Assembly (NCBI RefSeq): GCF_021216675.1
Contig: NZ_CP086120.1
Location: 4,338,501 to 4,402,500 of the forward strand
Reading direction: 5' to 3'
Source of the DNA: Streptomyces gobiensis
GTDB taxonomy: Bacteria; Actinomycetota; Actinomycetes; Streptomycetales; Streptomycetaceae
DNA length: 64,000 nt
Positions 35,272-42,787 of the stretch are shown here, piece by piece. A program made the position numbers and the translations under genes. Within the stretch, counting starts at the first letter, position 1, and each line of letters begins with the position of its first letter. Under the pieces are notes generated by a model, which saw only the letters and a program-made list of their open reading frames with translations, was not told the origin of the DNA and did not search any database.

Positions 35272-36633
35272 TCAGAGCTTCGTCCAGGCCTCCGCCAGGA
35301 CGGCGCGCAGGATCTGCTCGATCTCGTCGAAGGTGGACTGGTCGGAGATCAGCGGCGGCGCCAGCTGGACGACCGGGTCGCCACGGTCGTCGGCGCGGCA
35401 GTAGAGACCGTTCTCGAACAGCGCCTTGGAGAGGAAGCCGTACAGGACGCGCTCTGTCTCCTCGTCGTTGAAGGTCTCCTTGGTGGCCTTGTCCTTGACG
35501 AGCTCGATGCCGTAGAAGTAGCCGTTGCCGCGGACGTCACCGACGATCGGCAGGTCGTGCAGCTTCTGCAGGGTCCGCAGGAACGCGCCCTCGTTGTCGA
35601 GGACGTGCTGGTTCAGGCCCTCGCTCTCGAGGATGTCGAGGTTGGCGAGGCCCACGGCCGCGGAGACCGGGTGGCCACCGAAGGTGAAGCCGTGCATGAA
35701 GGTGTTGTCGCCCTTGTAGAAGGGCTCGGCGAGACGGTCCGAGATGATCGCGGCGCCGATGGGGGAGTAGCCGGAGGTCATGCCCTTGGCGCAGGTGATG
35801 ATGTCCGGAACGTAGCCGAACTTGTCACAGGCGAACATGGTGCCCAGACGGCCGAAGGCGCAGATGACCTCGTCCGAGACCAGCAGCACGTCGTACTGGT
35901 CGCAGATCTCCCGGACCCGCTGGAAGTAACCGGGCGGCGGCGGGAAGCAGCCACCGGCGTTCTGCACCGGCTCCAGGAAGACCGCGGCGACGGTCTCCGG
36001 GCCCTCGAAGAGGATCTCCTGCTCGATCTGGTCGGCGGCCCAGCGGCCGAAGGCCTCGGGGTCGTCACCGTGGATCGGGGCGCGGTAGATGTTGGTGTTC
36101 GGCACCTTGTGCGCGCCGGGGACCAGCGGCTCGAAGGGCGCCTTGAGCGCGGGCAGACCGGTGATGGACAGGGCGCCCTGCGGGGTGCCGTGGTAGGCGA
36201 CGGCCCGCGAGATCACCTTGTATTTGGTGTGGTTGCCGGTGAGCTTGTGGTACTGCTTCGCCAGCTTCCAGGCCGTCTCAACGGCCTCGCCGCCGCCGGT
36301 GGTGAAGAAGACCTTGTTGAGATCGCCCGGGGCGTACTGGGCCAGCCGCTCCGCGAGCTCGACGGCCTTGGGGTGGGCGTAGGACCAGATGGGAAAGAAG
36401 GCGAGGTCCTGCGCCTGCTTATAGGCGGCCTCAGCCAGCTCGGTACGGCCGTGCCCGGCCTGCACGACGAACAGCCCGGCGAGCCCGTCGAGGTAGCGCT
36501 TTCCCTTGTCGTCGTAGATGTAGGTGCCCTCACCGCGGACTATGGTCGGCACGGGGGCGTTCTGGTACGACGACATGCGCGTGAAGTGCATCCACAGATG
36601 GTCGTACGCGGTTTTGGAGGAGTCCTTGCTCAC
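35272..36633 (-). CDS. Class III aminotransferase, putrescine:pyruvate type
   Basis: PLP-dependent omega-aminotransferase of 453 residues. The PLP lysine is in ITCAKGMTSGYSPIGAA; other family motifs are SDEVICAFGRLG and HGFTFGGHPVSAAVGLAN. It resembles SpuC and beta-alanine:pyruvate transaminases, which would convert putrescine and pyruvate to 4-aminobutanal and alanine. The divergent aldehyde dehydrogenase would then make GABA. It starts at GTG two bases after the Lrp stop, so the two are co-transcribed. Confidence 0.85.
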   Translation of the reverse strand: MSKDSSKTAYDHLWMHFTRMSSYQNAPVPTIVRGEGTYIYDDKGKRYLDGLAGLFVVQAGHGRTELAEAAYKQAQDLAFFPIWSYAHPKAVELAERLAQYAPGDLNKVFFTTGGGEAVETAWKLAKQYHKLTGNHTKYKVISRAVAYHGTPQGALSITGLPALKAPFEPLVPGAHKVPNTNIYRAPIHGDDPEAFGRWAADQIEQEILFEGPETVAAVFLEPVQNAGGCFPPPPGYFQRVREICDQYDVLLVSDEVICAFGRLGTMFACDKFGYVPDIITCAKGMTSGYSPIGAAIISDRLAEPFYKGDNTFMHGFTFGGHPVSAAVGLANLDILESEGLNQHVLDNEGAFLRTLQKLHDLPIVGDVRGNGYFYGIELVKDKATKETFNDEETERVLYGFLSKALFENGLYCRADDRGDPVVQLAPPLISDQSTFDEIEQILRAVLAEAWTKL

Positions 36634-36635
36634 GG

Positions 36636-37130
36636 TTATCGAGTTCCCCAGGTGTAGGTCTGCTTGCGCAGCTTGAGGTAGACGAAGCTCTCGGTGGACC
36701 GCACGCCGGGCAGCGTCCGGATCCGCCTGTTGATCATTTCGAGAAGATGGGCGTCGTCCTCGCAGACGATCTCCACGATGAGGTCGAAGGACCCCGCCGT
36801 GATGACGACGTAGTCCACCTCTTCTATCTCGGCGAGCGCGTCGGCCACCGGCTCGAGATCTCCTTCAACGTTGATACCGACCATCGCCTGCCGCATAAAG
36901 CCGACGGTGAGCGGATCGGTGACGGCGACGATCTGCATAGCGCCCTGGTCGAGCAGCTTCTGTACGCGCTGTCGTACGGCCGCTTCGGAGAGGCCTACGG
37001 CCTTCCCGATGGCGGCGTACGGGCGGCGCCCGTCCTCCTGGAGCTGTTCAATGATTGCCAGGGAGACGGCGTCGATCGATGAGGTGCCGTTCACGCTTTT
37101 AAGGTCACGAGCCTTGGAGTCACGAGCCAC
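36636..37130 (-). CDS. Lrp/AsnC family transcriptional regulator
   Basis: Feast-famine regulator of about 164 residues. Helix-turn-helix: IIEQLQEDGRRPYAAIGKAV then GLSEAAVRQRVQKLLDQG; then the RAM/ligand domain (MVGINVEGDLEPVADALAEI, VVITAGSFDLIVEIVC). It heads the operon with the aminotransferase and is divergent from an aldehyde dehydrogenase gene, so it probably controls both in response to an amine or amino acid. The start is uncertain: GTG at 37130 follows GAGGAA closely; GTG at 37139 is possible. Confidence 0.87.
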   Translation of the reverse strand: MARDSKARDLKSVNGTSSIDAVSLAIIEQLQEDGRRPYAAIGKAVGLSEAAVRQRVQKLLDQGAMQIVAVTDPLTVGFMRQAMVGINVEGDLEPVADALAEIEEVDYVVITAGSFDLIVEIVCEDDAHLLEMINRRIRTLPGVRSTESFVYLKLRKQTYTWGTR

Positions 37131-37171
37131 GTTCCTCACTGTGCATGAGGACTGCTCCGTCGCGCAACCCT

Positions 37172-37228
37172 TCTGCAATGTAATTCGTTGTTGATGGGGT
37201 CACAAAGAACTGATTTCGTTGTTGCAGA
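37172..37228. promoter_or_regulatory. Divergent control region with repeated CGTTGTTG boxes
   Basis: ATTCGTTGTTG (37183-37193) and ATTTCGTTGTTG (37213-37224) are direct repeats about 30 bases apart, close to three helical turns. They are framed by the inverted pair TCTGCAA (37172-37178) and TTGCAGA (37222-37228). The position between the Lrp gene and the divergent aldehyde dehydrogenase suggests Lrp binding. Similar boxes occur at 45945-45962 and 54055-54090. Confidence 0.5.
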
Positions 37229-37310
37229 GTGTCGGCCCTGTTGAAAACGTGCGTCGGGCGGTTAGGGTGGATGTCTCACCCAATGGACAACGGAGCAGGA
37301 GGGGTGCGAA

Positions 37311-38750
37311 GTGACCACCGAGCTGCGTCGGCTGCGCAACTACATCGACGGCGAGTTCCGGGACGCCGCGGACGGGCGGACCACCGAGGTGGTGGACCCG
37401 GCGACCGGCGAGACGTACGCGACGGCGGCGCTCTCCGGTGCCGCGGACGTCGACGCCGCCATGGCCGCCGCCGAGGCGGCCTTCCCGGCCTGGCGTGACG
37501 CCACCCCGGGCGCTCGTCAGCTGGCCCTGCTCAAGATCGCCGACGCCCTGGAGGCGCGGTCGGATGAGCTGCTGGCCGTCGAGTGCAAGGACACCGGCAA
37601 GCCGCTGGAGCTGACCCGGCAGGAAGAGCTGCCGATGATGCTCGACCAGATCCGCTTCTTCGCGGGCGCGGCCCGGATGCTGGAGGGCAAGTCCGCGGGC
37701 GAGTACATGGACGGTCTGACGTCTTTCGTCCGGCGTGAGCCCATCGGCGTCTGCGCCCAGGTCGCGCCGTGGAACTACCCGATGATGATGGCCGTATGGA
37801 AGTTCGCCCCGGCGCTCGCCGCGGGCAACACGGTCGTCCTCAAGCCGTCGGACACCACCCCGGCCTCCGCGGTCTTCATGGCCGAGGTGATCGGGGAGAT
37901 TCTGCCCAAGGGCGTCTTCAACGTCGTCTGCGGCGACCGGGACACCGGCCGGCTGATGGTCGAGCACAAGACCCCGGCGATGGCCTCCATCACCGGTTCG
38001 GTCCGGGCGGGTATGGAGGTCGCCGGCAGCGCCGCCAAGGACGTCAAGCGCGTCCATCTGGAGCTGGGCGGCAAGGCACCGGTCGTGGTCTTCGACGACG
38101 CCGATATCGCCACGGCCGTCGAGGGCATCCGCGACGCGGGCTTCTTCAACGCCGGCCAGGACTGCACCGCCGCCACCCGGGTGCTGGTCCAGGAGGGCTT
38201 GCACGACGAGTTCGTGGCTGCCCTTGCCAAGGCCGCGGGCGAGGTCAAAACGGGCGACCCGGGCGACGAGGACTGCTTCTACGGCGCGCTGAACAACCCG
38301 GTCCACCTGGAGAAGGTGCAGGGCTTCATCGACCGTCTCCCGGCTCACGCCAAGGTCGAGACCGGCGGTGAGCGCGTCGGCGACAAGGGCTACTTCTTCG
38401 CCCCGACCGTCGTCTCCGGCCTCAAGCAGGATGATGAGATCATCCAGAACGAGGTCTTCGGCCCCGTCATCACCGTCCAGAAGTTCACGGACGAGGCGCA
38501 GGCCGTCGACTGGTCCAACGACATCGAGTACGCGCTGTCCTCCTCGGTGTGGACCAAGGACCATGGCCGCGCGATGCGGATGTCCAAGAAGCTCGACTTC
38601 GGCTGTGTGTGGATCAACACCCACATCCCGCTGGTCGCCGAGATGCCGCACGGCGGCTACAAGAAGTCCGGCTACGGCAAGGACCTGTCCGCGTACGGCT
38701 TCGAGGACTACACCCGCATCAAGCACGTGATGACCTCCCTCGGGGCATGA
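37311..38750 (+). CDS. Gamma-aminobutyraldehyde dehydrogenase
   Basis: NAD-dependent aldehyde dehydrogenase of 479 residues. The catalytic Cys is in FFNAGQDCTAATRV and the general-base Glu in LELGGKAPVVVF. The early IGVCAQVAPWNYPMMMAVWK matches the PatD/YdcW group that oxidises 4-aminobutanal to GABA. GTG at 37311 is supported by AGGAGGGG just upstream. It is divergent from the Lrp-aminotransferase operon, whose product is the likely source of its substrate. Confidence 0.87.
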   Translation: MTTELRRLRNYIDGEFRDAADGRTTEVVDPATGETYATAALSGAADVDAAMAAAEAAFPAWRDATPGARQLALLKIADALEARSDELLAVECKDTGKPLELTRQEELPMMLDQIRFFAGAARMLEGKSAGEYMDGLTSFVRREPIGVCAQVAPWNYPMMMAVWKFAPALAAGNTVVLKPSDTTPASAVFMAEVIGEILPKGVFNVVCGDRDTGRLMVEHKTPAMASITGSVRAGMEVAGSAAKDVKRVHLELGGKAPVVVFDDADIATAVEGIRDAGFFNAGQDCTAATRVLVQEGLHDEFVAALAKAAGEVKTGDPGDEDCFYGALNNPVHLEKVQGFIDRLPAHAKVETGGERVGDKGYFFAPTVVSGLKQDDEIIQNEVFGPVITVQKFTDEAQAVDWSNDIEYALSSSVWTKDHGRAMRMSKKLDFGCVWINTHIPLVAEMPHGGYKKSGYGKDLSAYGFEDYTRIKHVMTSLGA

Positions 38751-38778
38751 TGACGGCCTGACGGCCTGACAGGCGCAC

Positions 38779-38813
38779 GGGGCGGGGAACGACGCACTGT
38801 CCTTCCCCGCCCC
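38779..38813. terminator. Bidirectional terminator
   Basis: GGGGCGGGGAA (38779-38789) pairs perfectly with TTCCCCGCCCC (38803-38813), leaving a 13-base loop. It lies between two convergent genes, so it would stop the aldehyde dehydrogenase transcript from the left and the biosynthetic operon from the right. Just before it an 8-bp TGACGGCC unit is duplicated (38754-38769). Confidence 0.8.
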
Positions 38814-38817
38814 TTCG

Positions 38818-40272
38818 TCATGCGCCCTGCCGCTCCGCCGGGACGACCGCGCGGACCGCCTCCCGCAGCACGTCGAGGAGGGCGTCCTCGTCCTGCGCCG
38901 TGGTCCGCGGGTTGATCATGCAGATCCGCAGCACCGTGCGGCCGTGCACGGCCGTGGTGTGCAGCCCGATCCGGTTGGACGCCATGGTGTGGTCCGCGAT
39001 GGCCCGGTTCACCTCGTTCAGCGCCTCGGTACCCCCCTCACCGCCGGGGGAGCCGCCGGTGTAGCGGAAGGTCAGGGTCGCCAGCTGGGGCCCGGTCTCC
39101 ACGCGCCAGCCCGGTTCCGCGACGATCCGGCCGGCCAGCCGCTCCGCCCGCCGGAACGCACCGTCCACCGCCGCCCGGAAGGAGTCCGCGCCGAATGTCT
39201 TCAGCGACATCCACAGCTTGAGCGCGCGGAAGGACCGGGTGAGCTGGATGCCGTGGTCGTAGAAGTTGATCTCGTTCTCGTCCGCGTCCAGGTCGGCGAG
39301 ATAGTCGGGCACCACCCGGTAGGTGTCGCGCAGCGTGCGCGCGTCCTTGACCAGCAGACCGCCGATCTCGAACGGCTGGAACCACCACTTGTGCGGATCG
39401 ATGGAGAGCGAGTCCAGCTCCTCGATGCCGCTCAGCGCCCGCCGCCCCTCCGGGATGATCGCGGCGGCGGCCCCGAAGGCGCCGTCACCGTGCAGCCATA
39501 TCTCCTCCTCGCGGCACACCCGCGCGAGCTCGGGCAGCGGGTCCACGGCCGCGGTGCGCGTGGTGCCGACGTTGGCGACGACACAGAAGGGCCGCCACCC
39601 CTCGGCCCGGTCCGCGCGGAGCATCTCCCGCAGCGCGGCCACGTCCATGGTCAGGTCCTCGCGGGTGGGGACCATCCGCAGCTGCTCCGGCTCCATGCCG
39701 AGAATGCGGGCGGAGCGGATGAAGCAGGAATGGCTCTGCTCGGTCACGTACAGGGTGCCGCGGGCCAGCCCGCGGTCGCCGAGCCGGTTGTACCGGGCGG
39801 TCGCCAGCGCGGTCAGATTCGCCATGCTGCCCCCGGTGGTGAACAGGCCGCCGCCCTCCGGGAGCCCGCACATCTCGCGCAGCCAGCGCAGCGCCGCGAG
39901 CTCCACGGCCGCCGGGCCGGAGCCCTCGGCCCAGTTCCCGGCGAAGACATTGAAGCCGGAGGCCAGCGTGTCGGCGACCACGGCGACGAAGTTGCTCGCG
40001 CTGGGCACGGTCGCGAAGTACCGGGGGTGATCCTGGGCCACGATCTGCGAGAGCACCCGCTCCCGCACCACGTCCAGCACCTTGTGCGGATCGTCGCCCT
40101 GTGCGGGCAGCGGCTCGTGCAGGATGTCGCCGAGCTCGGTGGCTGTGCTGGTAGCGCCGATAGGCCGGTCGGGCAGCGAGATGTAGTGGTCGACGACCGC
40201 CCGGACGGCGTCGTCCCCCAGGGCTGTCATCTGCACCGGGTCGAGGGTGAGGCGCGGATTCGTATCCATCAT
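38818..40272 (-). CDS. PLP-dependent aromatic amino acid decarboxylase family
   Basis: Group II decarboxylase of 484 residues. The PLP lysine is Lys295 in IDPHKWWFQP; His181 in TEQSHSCF stacks on the cofactor, and the aspartate pairing with the pyridine nitrogen is in WLHGDGAFG. FTTGGSMANLTAL is the phosphate-binding loop. Relatives remove the carboxylate of tryptophan, tyrosine, dopa or phenylalanine analogues. As last gene of the operon it would turn the amino acid made upstream into an amine. ATG at 40272 or 40269; AAGGA lies just before. A 61-base gap separates it from the BacA-like gene. Confidence 0.88.
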   Translation of the reverse strand: MMDTNPRLTLDPVQMTALGDDAVRAVVDHYISLPDRPIGATSTATELGDILHEPLPAQGDDPHKVLDVVRERVLSQIVAQDHPRYFATVPSASNFVAVVADTLASGFNVFAGNWAEGSGPAAVELAALRWLREMCGLPEGGGLFTTGGSMANLTALATARYNRLGDRGLARGTLYVTEQSHSCFIRSARILGMEPEQLRMVPTREDLTMDVAALREMLRADRAEGWRPFCVVANVGTTRTAAVDPLPELARVCREEEIWLHGDGAFGAAAAIIPEGRRALSGIEELDSLSIDPHKWWFQPFEIGGLLVKDARTLRDTYRVVPDYLADLDADENEINFYDHGIQLTRSFRALKLWMSLKTFGADSFRAAVDGAFRRAERLAGRIVAEPGWRVETGPQLATLTFRYTGGSPGGEGGTEALNEVNRAIADHTMASNRIGLHTTAVHGRTVLRICMINPRTTAQDEDALLDVLREAVRAVVPAERQGA

Positions 40273-40280
40273 GGTCCTTG

Positions 40281-40307
40281 GCGTCGGAAGCGTCGGAAGC
40301 GTCGGAA
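40281..40307. repeat. Three 9-bp tandem repeats before the decarboxylase
   Basis: GCGTCGGAA is repeated three times without mismatch in the short gap between the BacA-like gene and the decarboxylase. It is one of the scattered 9-bp duplications of this window. Confidence 0.9.
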
Positions 40308-40333
40308 GCGCCGGGAGGGTTCCGGTGCTGCGG

Positions 40334-41002
40334 TCATGCGGTGGGTGTGGCCGGTGTGGGCATGGTGGGTGCTGCGGGTCCGGTGGGTCCGGCGGCCCCG
40401 GCCAGGAGGTAGTCCCGGCAGTCGGTGCCGATGACCTCGCCGGTGAAGCGGGGGGTGCGGCCGTAGACCACCCAGGTGGTGGTGACTTCGCCGATCATGG
40501 CGCCGAGCCGCAGCCTGCCGTCCGACAGCTCCAGATACTCGGTGGTGGTGACGCCCGCGTCGTAGTGGCCTTCCAGGAGCTTGCGACCGACGACAGGCTT
40601 GGAGACCTCCTCCACCACCGTTTCCCAGGCTCCGGCATCCACATAGCCGGCGGTGGCCGGTACCAGGCCCAGGGAGCGGTGCTCGGTCACGTCGCTGCGC
40701 AGCAGCAGCGCGATTGGCTTCGTGGGGTAGATGAAGGTGTCCACGACCGGGGCCTCCTGCCAGGCCCGCTCCGTCGCCAGGTGCACATTCAGATGGGCGC
40801 TGCACTGGACGACGTAGTCCGCGCGGTCCGCCCGCAGTTCATCGATGGCCGCGACCAGATCGGAACACAGTGAGATCCGCGCCGATTCCGTCAGCCGGTG
40901 GAACCTCAGATACGCCCGTACGGCGTTCTCGTGGCAACTGCCCTCCGGGCCCAGGGTGAGAAAGCGCAAGGGCCGCTCGGGACGCTCGGGCGTGCTCGTC
41001 AT
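40334..41002 (-). CDS. BacA-like prephenate decarboxylase homologue
   Basis: Small protein of 222 residues related to the catalytic domain of prephenate dehydratase: FLTLGPEGSCHENAVRAYL at residues 14-32, YVVQCSAHLNVHL near 63-75, then TTWVVYGR at 175-182. In true dehydratases the last motif contains TRF; here it is TTW, and Bacillus BacA (from memory) has MSW followed by the same hydrophobic run. There is no ACT domain. BacA, AerD and SalX decarboxylate prephenate without aromatising it. With aminodeoxychorismate enzymes beside it, the likely substrate is 4-amino-4-deoxyprephenate. It overlaps the mutase gene by four bases. Confidence 0.75.
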   Translation of the reverse strand: MTSTPERPERPLRFLTLGPEGSCHENAVRAYLRFHRLTESARISLCSDLVAAIDELRADRADYVVQCSAHLNVHLATERAWQEAPVVDTFIYPTKPIALLLRSDVTEHRSLGLVPATAGYVDAGAWETVVEEVSKPVVGRKLLEGHYDAGVTTTEYLELSDGRLRLGAMIGEVTTTWVVYGRTPRFTGEVIGTDCRDYLLAGAAGPTGPAAPTMPTPATPTA

Positions 41003-41367
41003 CGGGGCGTGCCTCCTGGTCCGTCTGGTCCGTCTGGTCCGTCTGGCCGGTCGATGATGTCCGTCTCCCGTCGGCAGGCCTCGGCGATCAGCAGCCGGGC
41101 GAGCTCGCGGCCGAACTCCCCGGACAGCTCCCGCTCGGTGGCGTGCTCCGCGTAGGCGGCCGTGACCTGGTCGATACGGCTCGGCTGCATCATCGGCACC
41201 CCGGACCGTCGCTTCACCTCACCGATCTCGTCGCAAATGCACAGCCGTTGGGCGATCACGTCCATCACCTGCCGGTCCGTCGCGTCCAGCCGCGCGCGCA
41301 GCCGGTTCAGTTCTGCCTCGGCGCTGTCGTCCGCGACCGTCGGCTGTGCTCCGTGTGCGGGTGTCAT
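40999..41367 (-). CDS. AroQ-type chorismate mutase, probably aminodeoxychorismate mutase
   Basis: All-helical AroQ mutase of 122 residues. Arg24/Arg26, Arg41 and Lys52 match substrate-binding positions of the family. The segment after the first helix reads VPMMQPSRI, with Ile65 where chorismate mutases usually have Glu after the Arg; I recall the MMQP form from PapB/CmlD-type 4-amino-4-deoxychorismate mutases. The C terminus carries a GPD repeat from 9-bp DNA repeats (41018-41044). It overlaps both neighbours by ATGA, so synthesis is coupled. Confidence 0.8.
   Translation of the reverse strand: MTPAHGAQPTVADDSAEAELNRLRARLDATDRQVMDVIAQRLCICDEIGEVKRRSGVPMMQPSRIDQVTAAYAEHATERELSGEFGRELARLLIAEACRRETDIIDRPDGPDGPDGPGGTPR
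41018..41044. repeat. Three 9-bp tandem repeats in the mutase 3' end
   Basis: GGTCCGTCT is repeated three times without mismatch, in frame, giving the GPDGPDGP tail of the mutase. The folded mutase domain ends before it. Confidence 0.9.
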
Positions 41368-42308
41368 ACGGCCATCCCCTCCGCCAAGAGATACGTGCTT
41401 TCCTCCAGGGAGCGCGGCACATAGCCGCCCTCCTGGACGAGGACCACAGGGGCCCGCAGGTCCGTCAGCGCCTGACCGATGCCGCGCCAGACCTGGGGCC
41501 GAAGACTCCAGGAGCCGTGCGGGTCATCGGCGAGGATGTCGAAGCCCGCCGAGACCACCACGGCGTCCGGCGCCGTGCCCCGTACCAGGTCCATGAGCTG
41601 GGCCAGCAGCTCCAGATAGCGCCCTTCGTCCACCGGGCTCGGCAGGCCGATCAGCCCCTCGCGACGGGGGAAGGCGTACGGGAAGTCCTCGCCCCGGTCG
41701 GAGTGGATCGAGTAGTAGTCCGTGTCCGTGCGGGCGTCGGCGCAGGCGAGGGTGCCATTGCCCAGGTGATAGTCGAGGTCGACCACGGCCACCCGGCCGG
41801 CCCCGCCCCGGGCGAGCACCTCCACCGCGACCATCGCGTTGTTGACGAAGCAGTAGCCGCCGTGCCAGTTGGGTCCGGCATGGTGGCCGGGGGGTCGGCA
41901 GGGCGCGTAGACAGCGGACCGGGTGTGCACGGCGTGCTGTGCCGCTGCGGCGGCCAGGGCCGCTCCCGCGCGGGCCGCCCGCCACGCACCGGCCGGCAGT
42001 GGGGTGTCTTGGGCCAGCCCCGGCGCCGCGAACCCGGCCACGGTCTCCCCGGCGTCCCGCGCGTCGGCGTCCGCGAGGTGGTCCAGCAGCGCGGTGCCGT
42101 GCACCGCGGACAGCAGCGTCCGCAGCTCGTCGTCGCTGGGCCCGTCGGCCCGCACCGCTCCCGCCCCTGCCCGCTGGAGCCCGGCGACGGCCGACTTGCT
42201 GCGCTCCGGCGTTTCCCACGACGGGTGGCCGGTACCGGTCCGGTCCAGGGTCCAGGGCACCGTGAAGCCCCCGTCGGCTGTGCCGGAGCACTCGATGTAC
42301 TCCAGCAT
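41364..42308 (-). CDS. Zinc deacetylase of the HDAC/acetylpolyamine amidohydrolase family
   Basis: Arginase-fold deacetylase of 314 residues with all expected catalytic residues: the His pair 142-143 in CRPPGHHAG, zinc ligands Asp179 and His181 in VDLDYHLGNGT, Asp257 in SAGFDILADDP, and Tyr296 in QEGGY. GGYCFVNNAMVA is typical of acetylpolyamine amidohydrolases. It would remove an acetyl group from an amine. ATG at 42308 shares one base with the stop of the GNAT gene, its functional opposite. The substrate may be an N-acetylated pathway intermediate or acetylpolyamine. Confidence 0.85.
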   Translation of the reverse strand: MLEYIECSGTADGGFTVPWTLDRTGTGHPSWETPERSKSAVAGLQRAGAGAVRADGPSDDELRTLLSAVHGTALLDHLADADARDAGETVAGFAAPGLAQDTPLPAGAWRAARAGAALAAAAAQHAVHTRSAVYAPCRPPGHHAGPNWHGGYCFVNNAMVAVEVLARGGAGRVAVVDLDYHLGNGTLACADARTDTDYYSIHSDRGEDFPYAFPRREGLIGLPSPVDEGRYLELLAQLMDLVRGTAPDAVVVSAGFDILADDPHGSWSLRPQVWRGIGQALTDLRAPVVLVQEGGYVPRSLEESTYLLAEGMAV

Positions 42309-42787
42309 CAGTCGACCTCCAAAGTCATCCGTGGGCCGAGCTCCCGGAATCCCTGGCCGAGGTAGAAGCGCTGGGTCCGGGCGGAACCGGGGAAGGCCGG
42401 GCGGGGCAGGCCCACTTCGAGACGGGTCAGCCCCTCTTTGCGGGCCCGCTCGCGCAGGCCTTCGATCAGCAGGGATCCCACCCGCTGGGAACGGGACCGT
42501 GGGTCGGCCCACAGCTCCTCGATGGCGATGTAGTCGCCGCCCGTCCGCAGGGCGGTGATCCGGGACCAGCTCAGCAGGCCGACGATGCCCGGCTGATGCG
42601 GCACGGTCGCGACGAGCACCCCGCCGCCCGGATAGCCCGGGGTGAGGATCTTGTCCAGGGCGGTGCCCATCCCGGGCACCTGCCGGTCCTGGTCACCGGT
42701 CAGTTCGCGCAGCAGTTCATGGACCGCCTCCAGGATGTGCGGGCGGTCGGCGGGCTGGGCGTCACGGATGTCGACGTGCGTGGTCAT
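42308..42787 (-). CDS. GNAT family N-acetyltransferase
   Basis: Acetyl-CoA-dependent N-acetyltransferase of 159 residues. The acetyl-CoA loop is in RSRSQRVGSLLIEGLRERA (a variant of R/QxxGxG/A), with IEELWADP before it and FYLGQGFRELGP at the end. It overlaps the aminodeoxychorismate synthase stop (ATGA) and is coupled to the deacetylase after it. The natural acceptor is probably an amine made by this operon; polyamines are an alternative. Confidence 0.85.
   Translation of the reverse strand: MTTHVDIRDAQPADRPHILEAVHELLRELTGDQDRQVPGMGTALDKILTPGYPGGGVLVATVPHQPGIVGLLSWSRITALRTGGDYIAIEELWADPRSRSQRVGSLLIEGLRERARKEGLTRLEVGLPRPAFPGSARTQRFYLGQGFRELGPRMTLEVD

Noticed and set aside
34960..36657. A 565-codon plus-strand open frame opposite the class III aminotransferase
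   Set aside because: The minus strand encodes an aminotransferase with all motifs; the plus-strand product is Val/Asp/Glu-rich shadow sequence.
40334..41002. Assignment as ordinary prephenate dehydratase (PheA)
   Set aside because: It lacks the TRF motif and ACT domain, is short, and is coupled to aminodeoxychorismate genes rather than phenylalanine genes.
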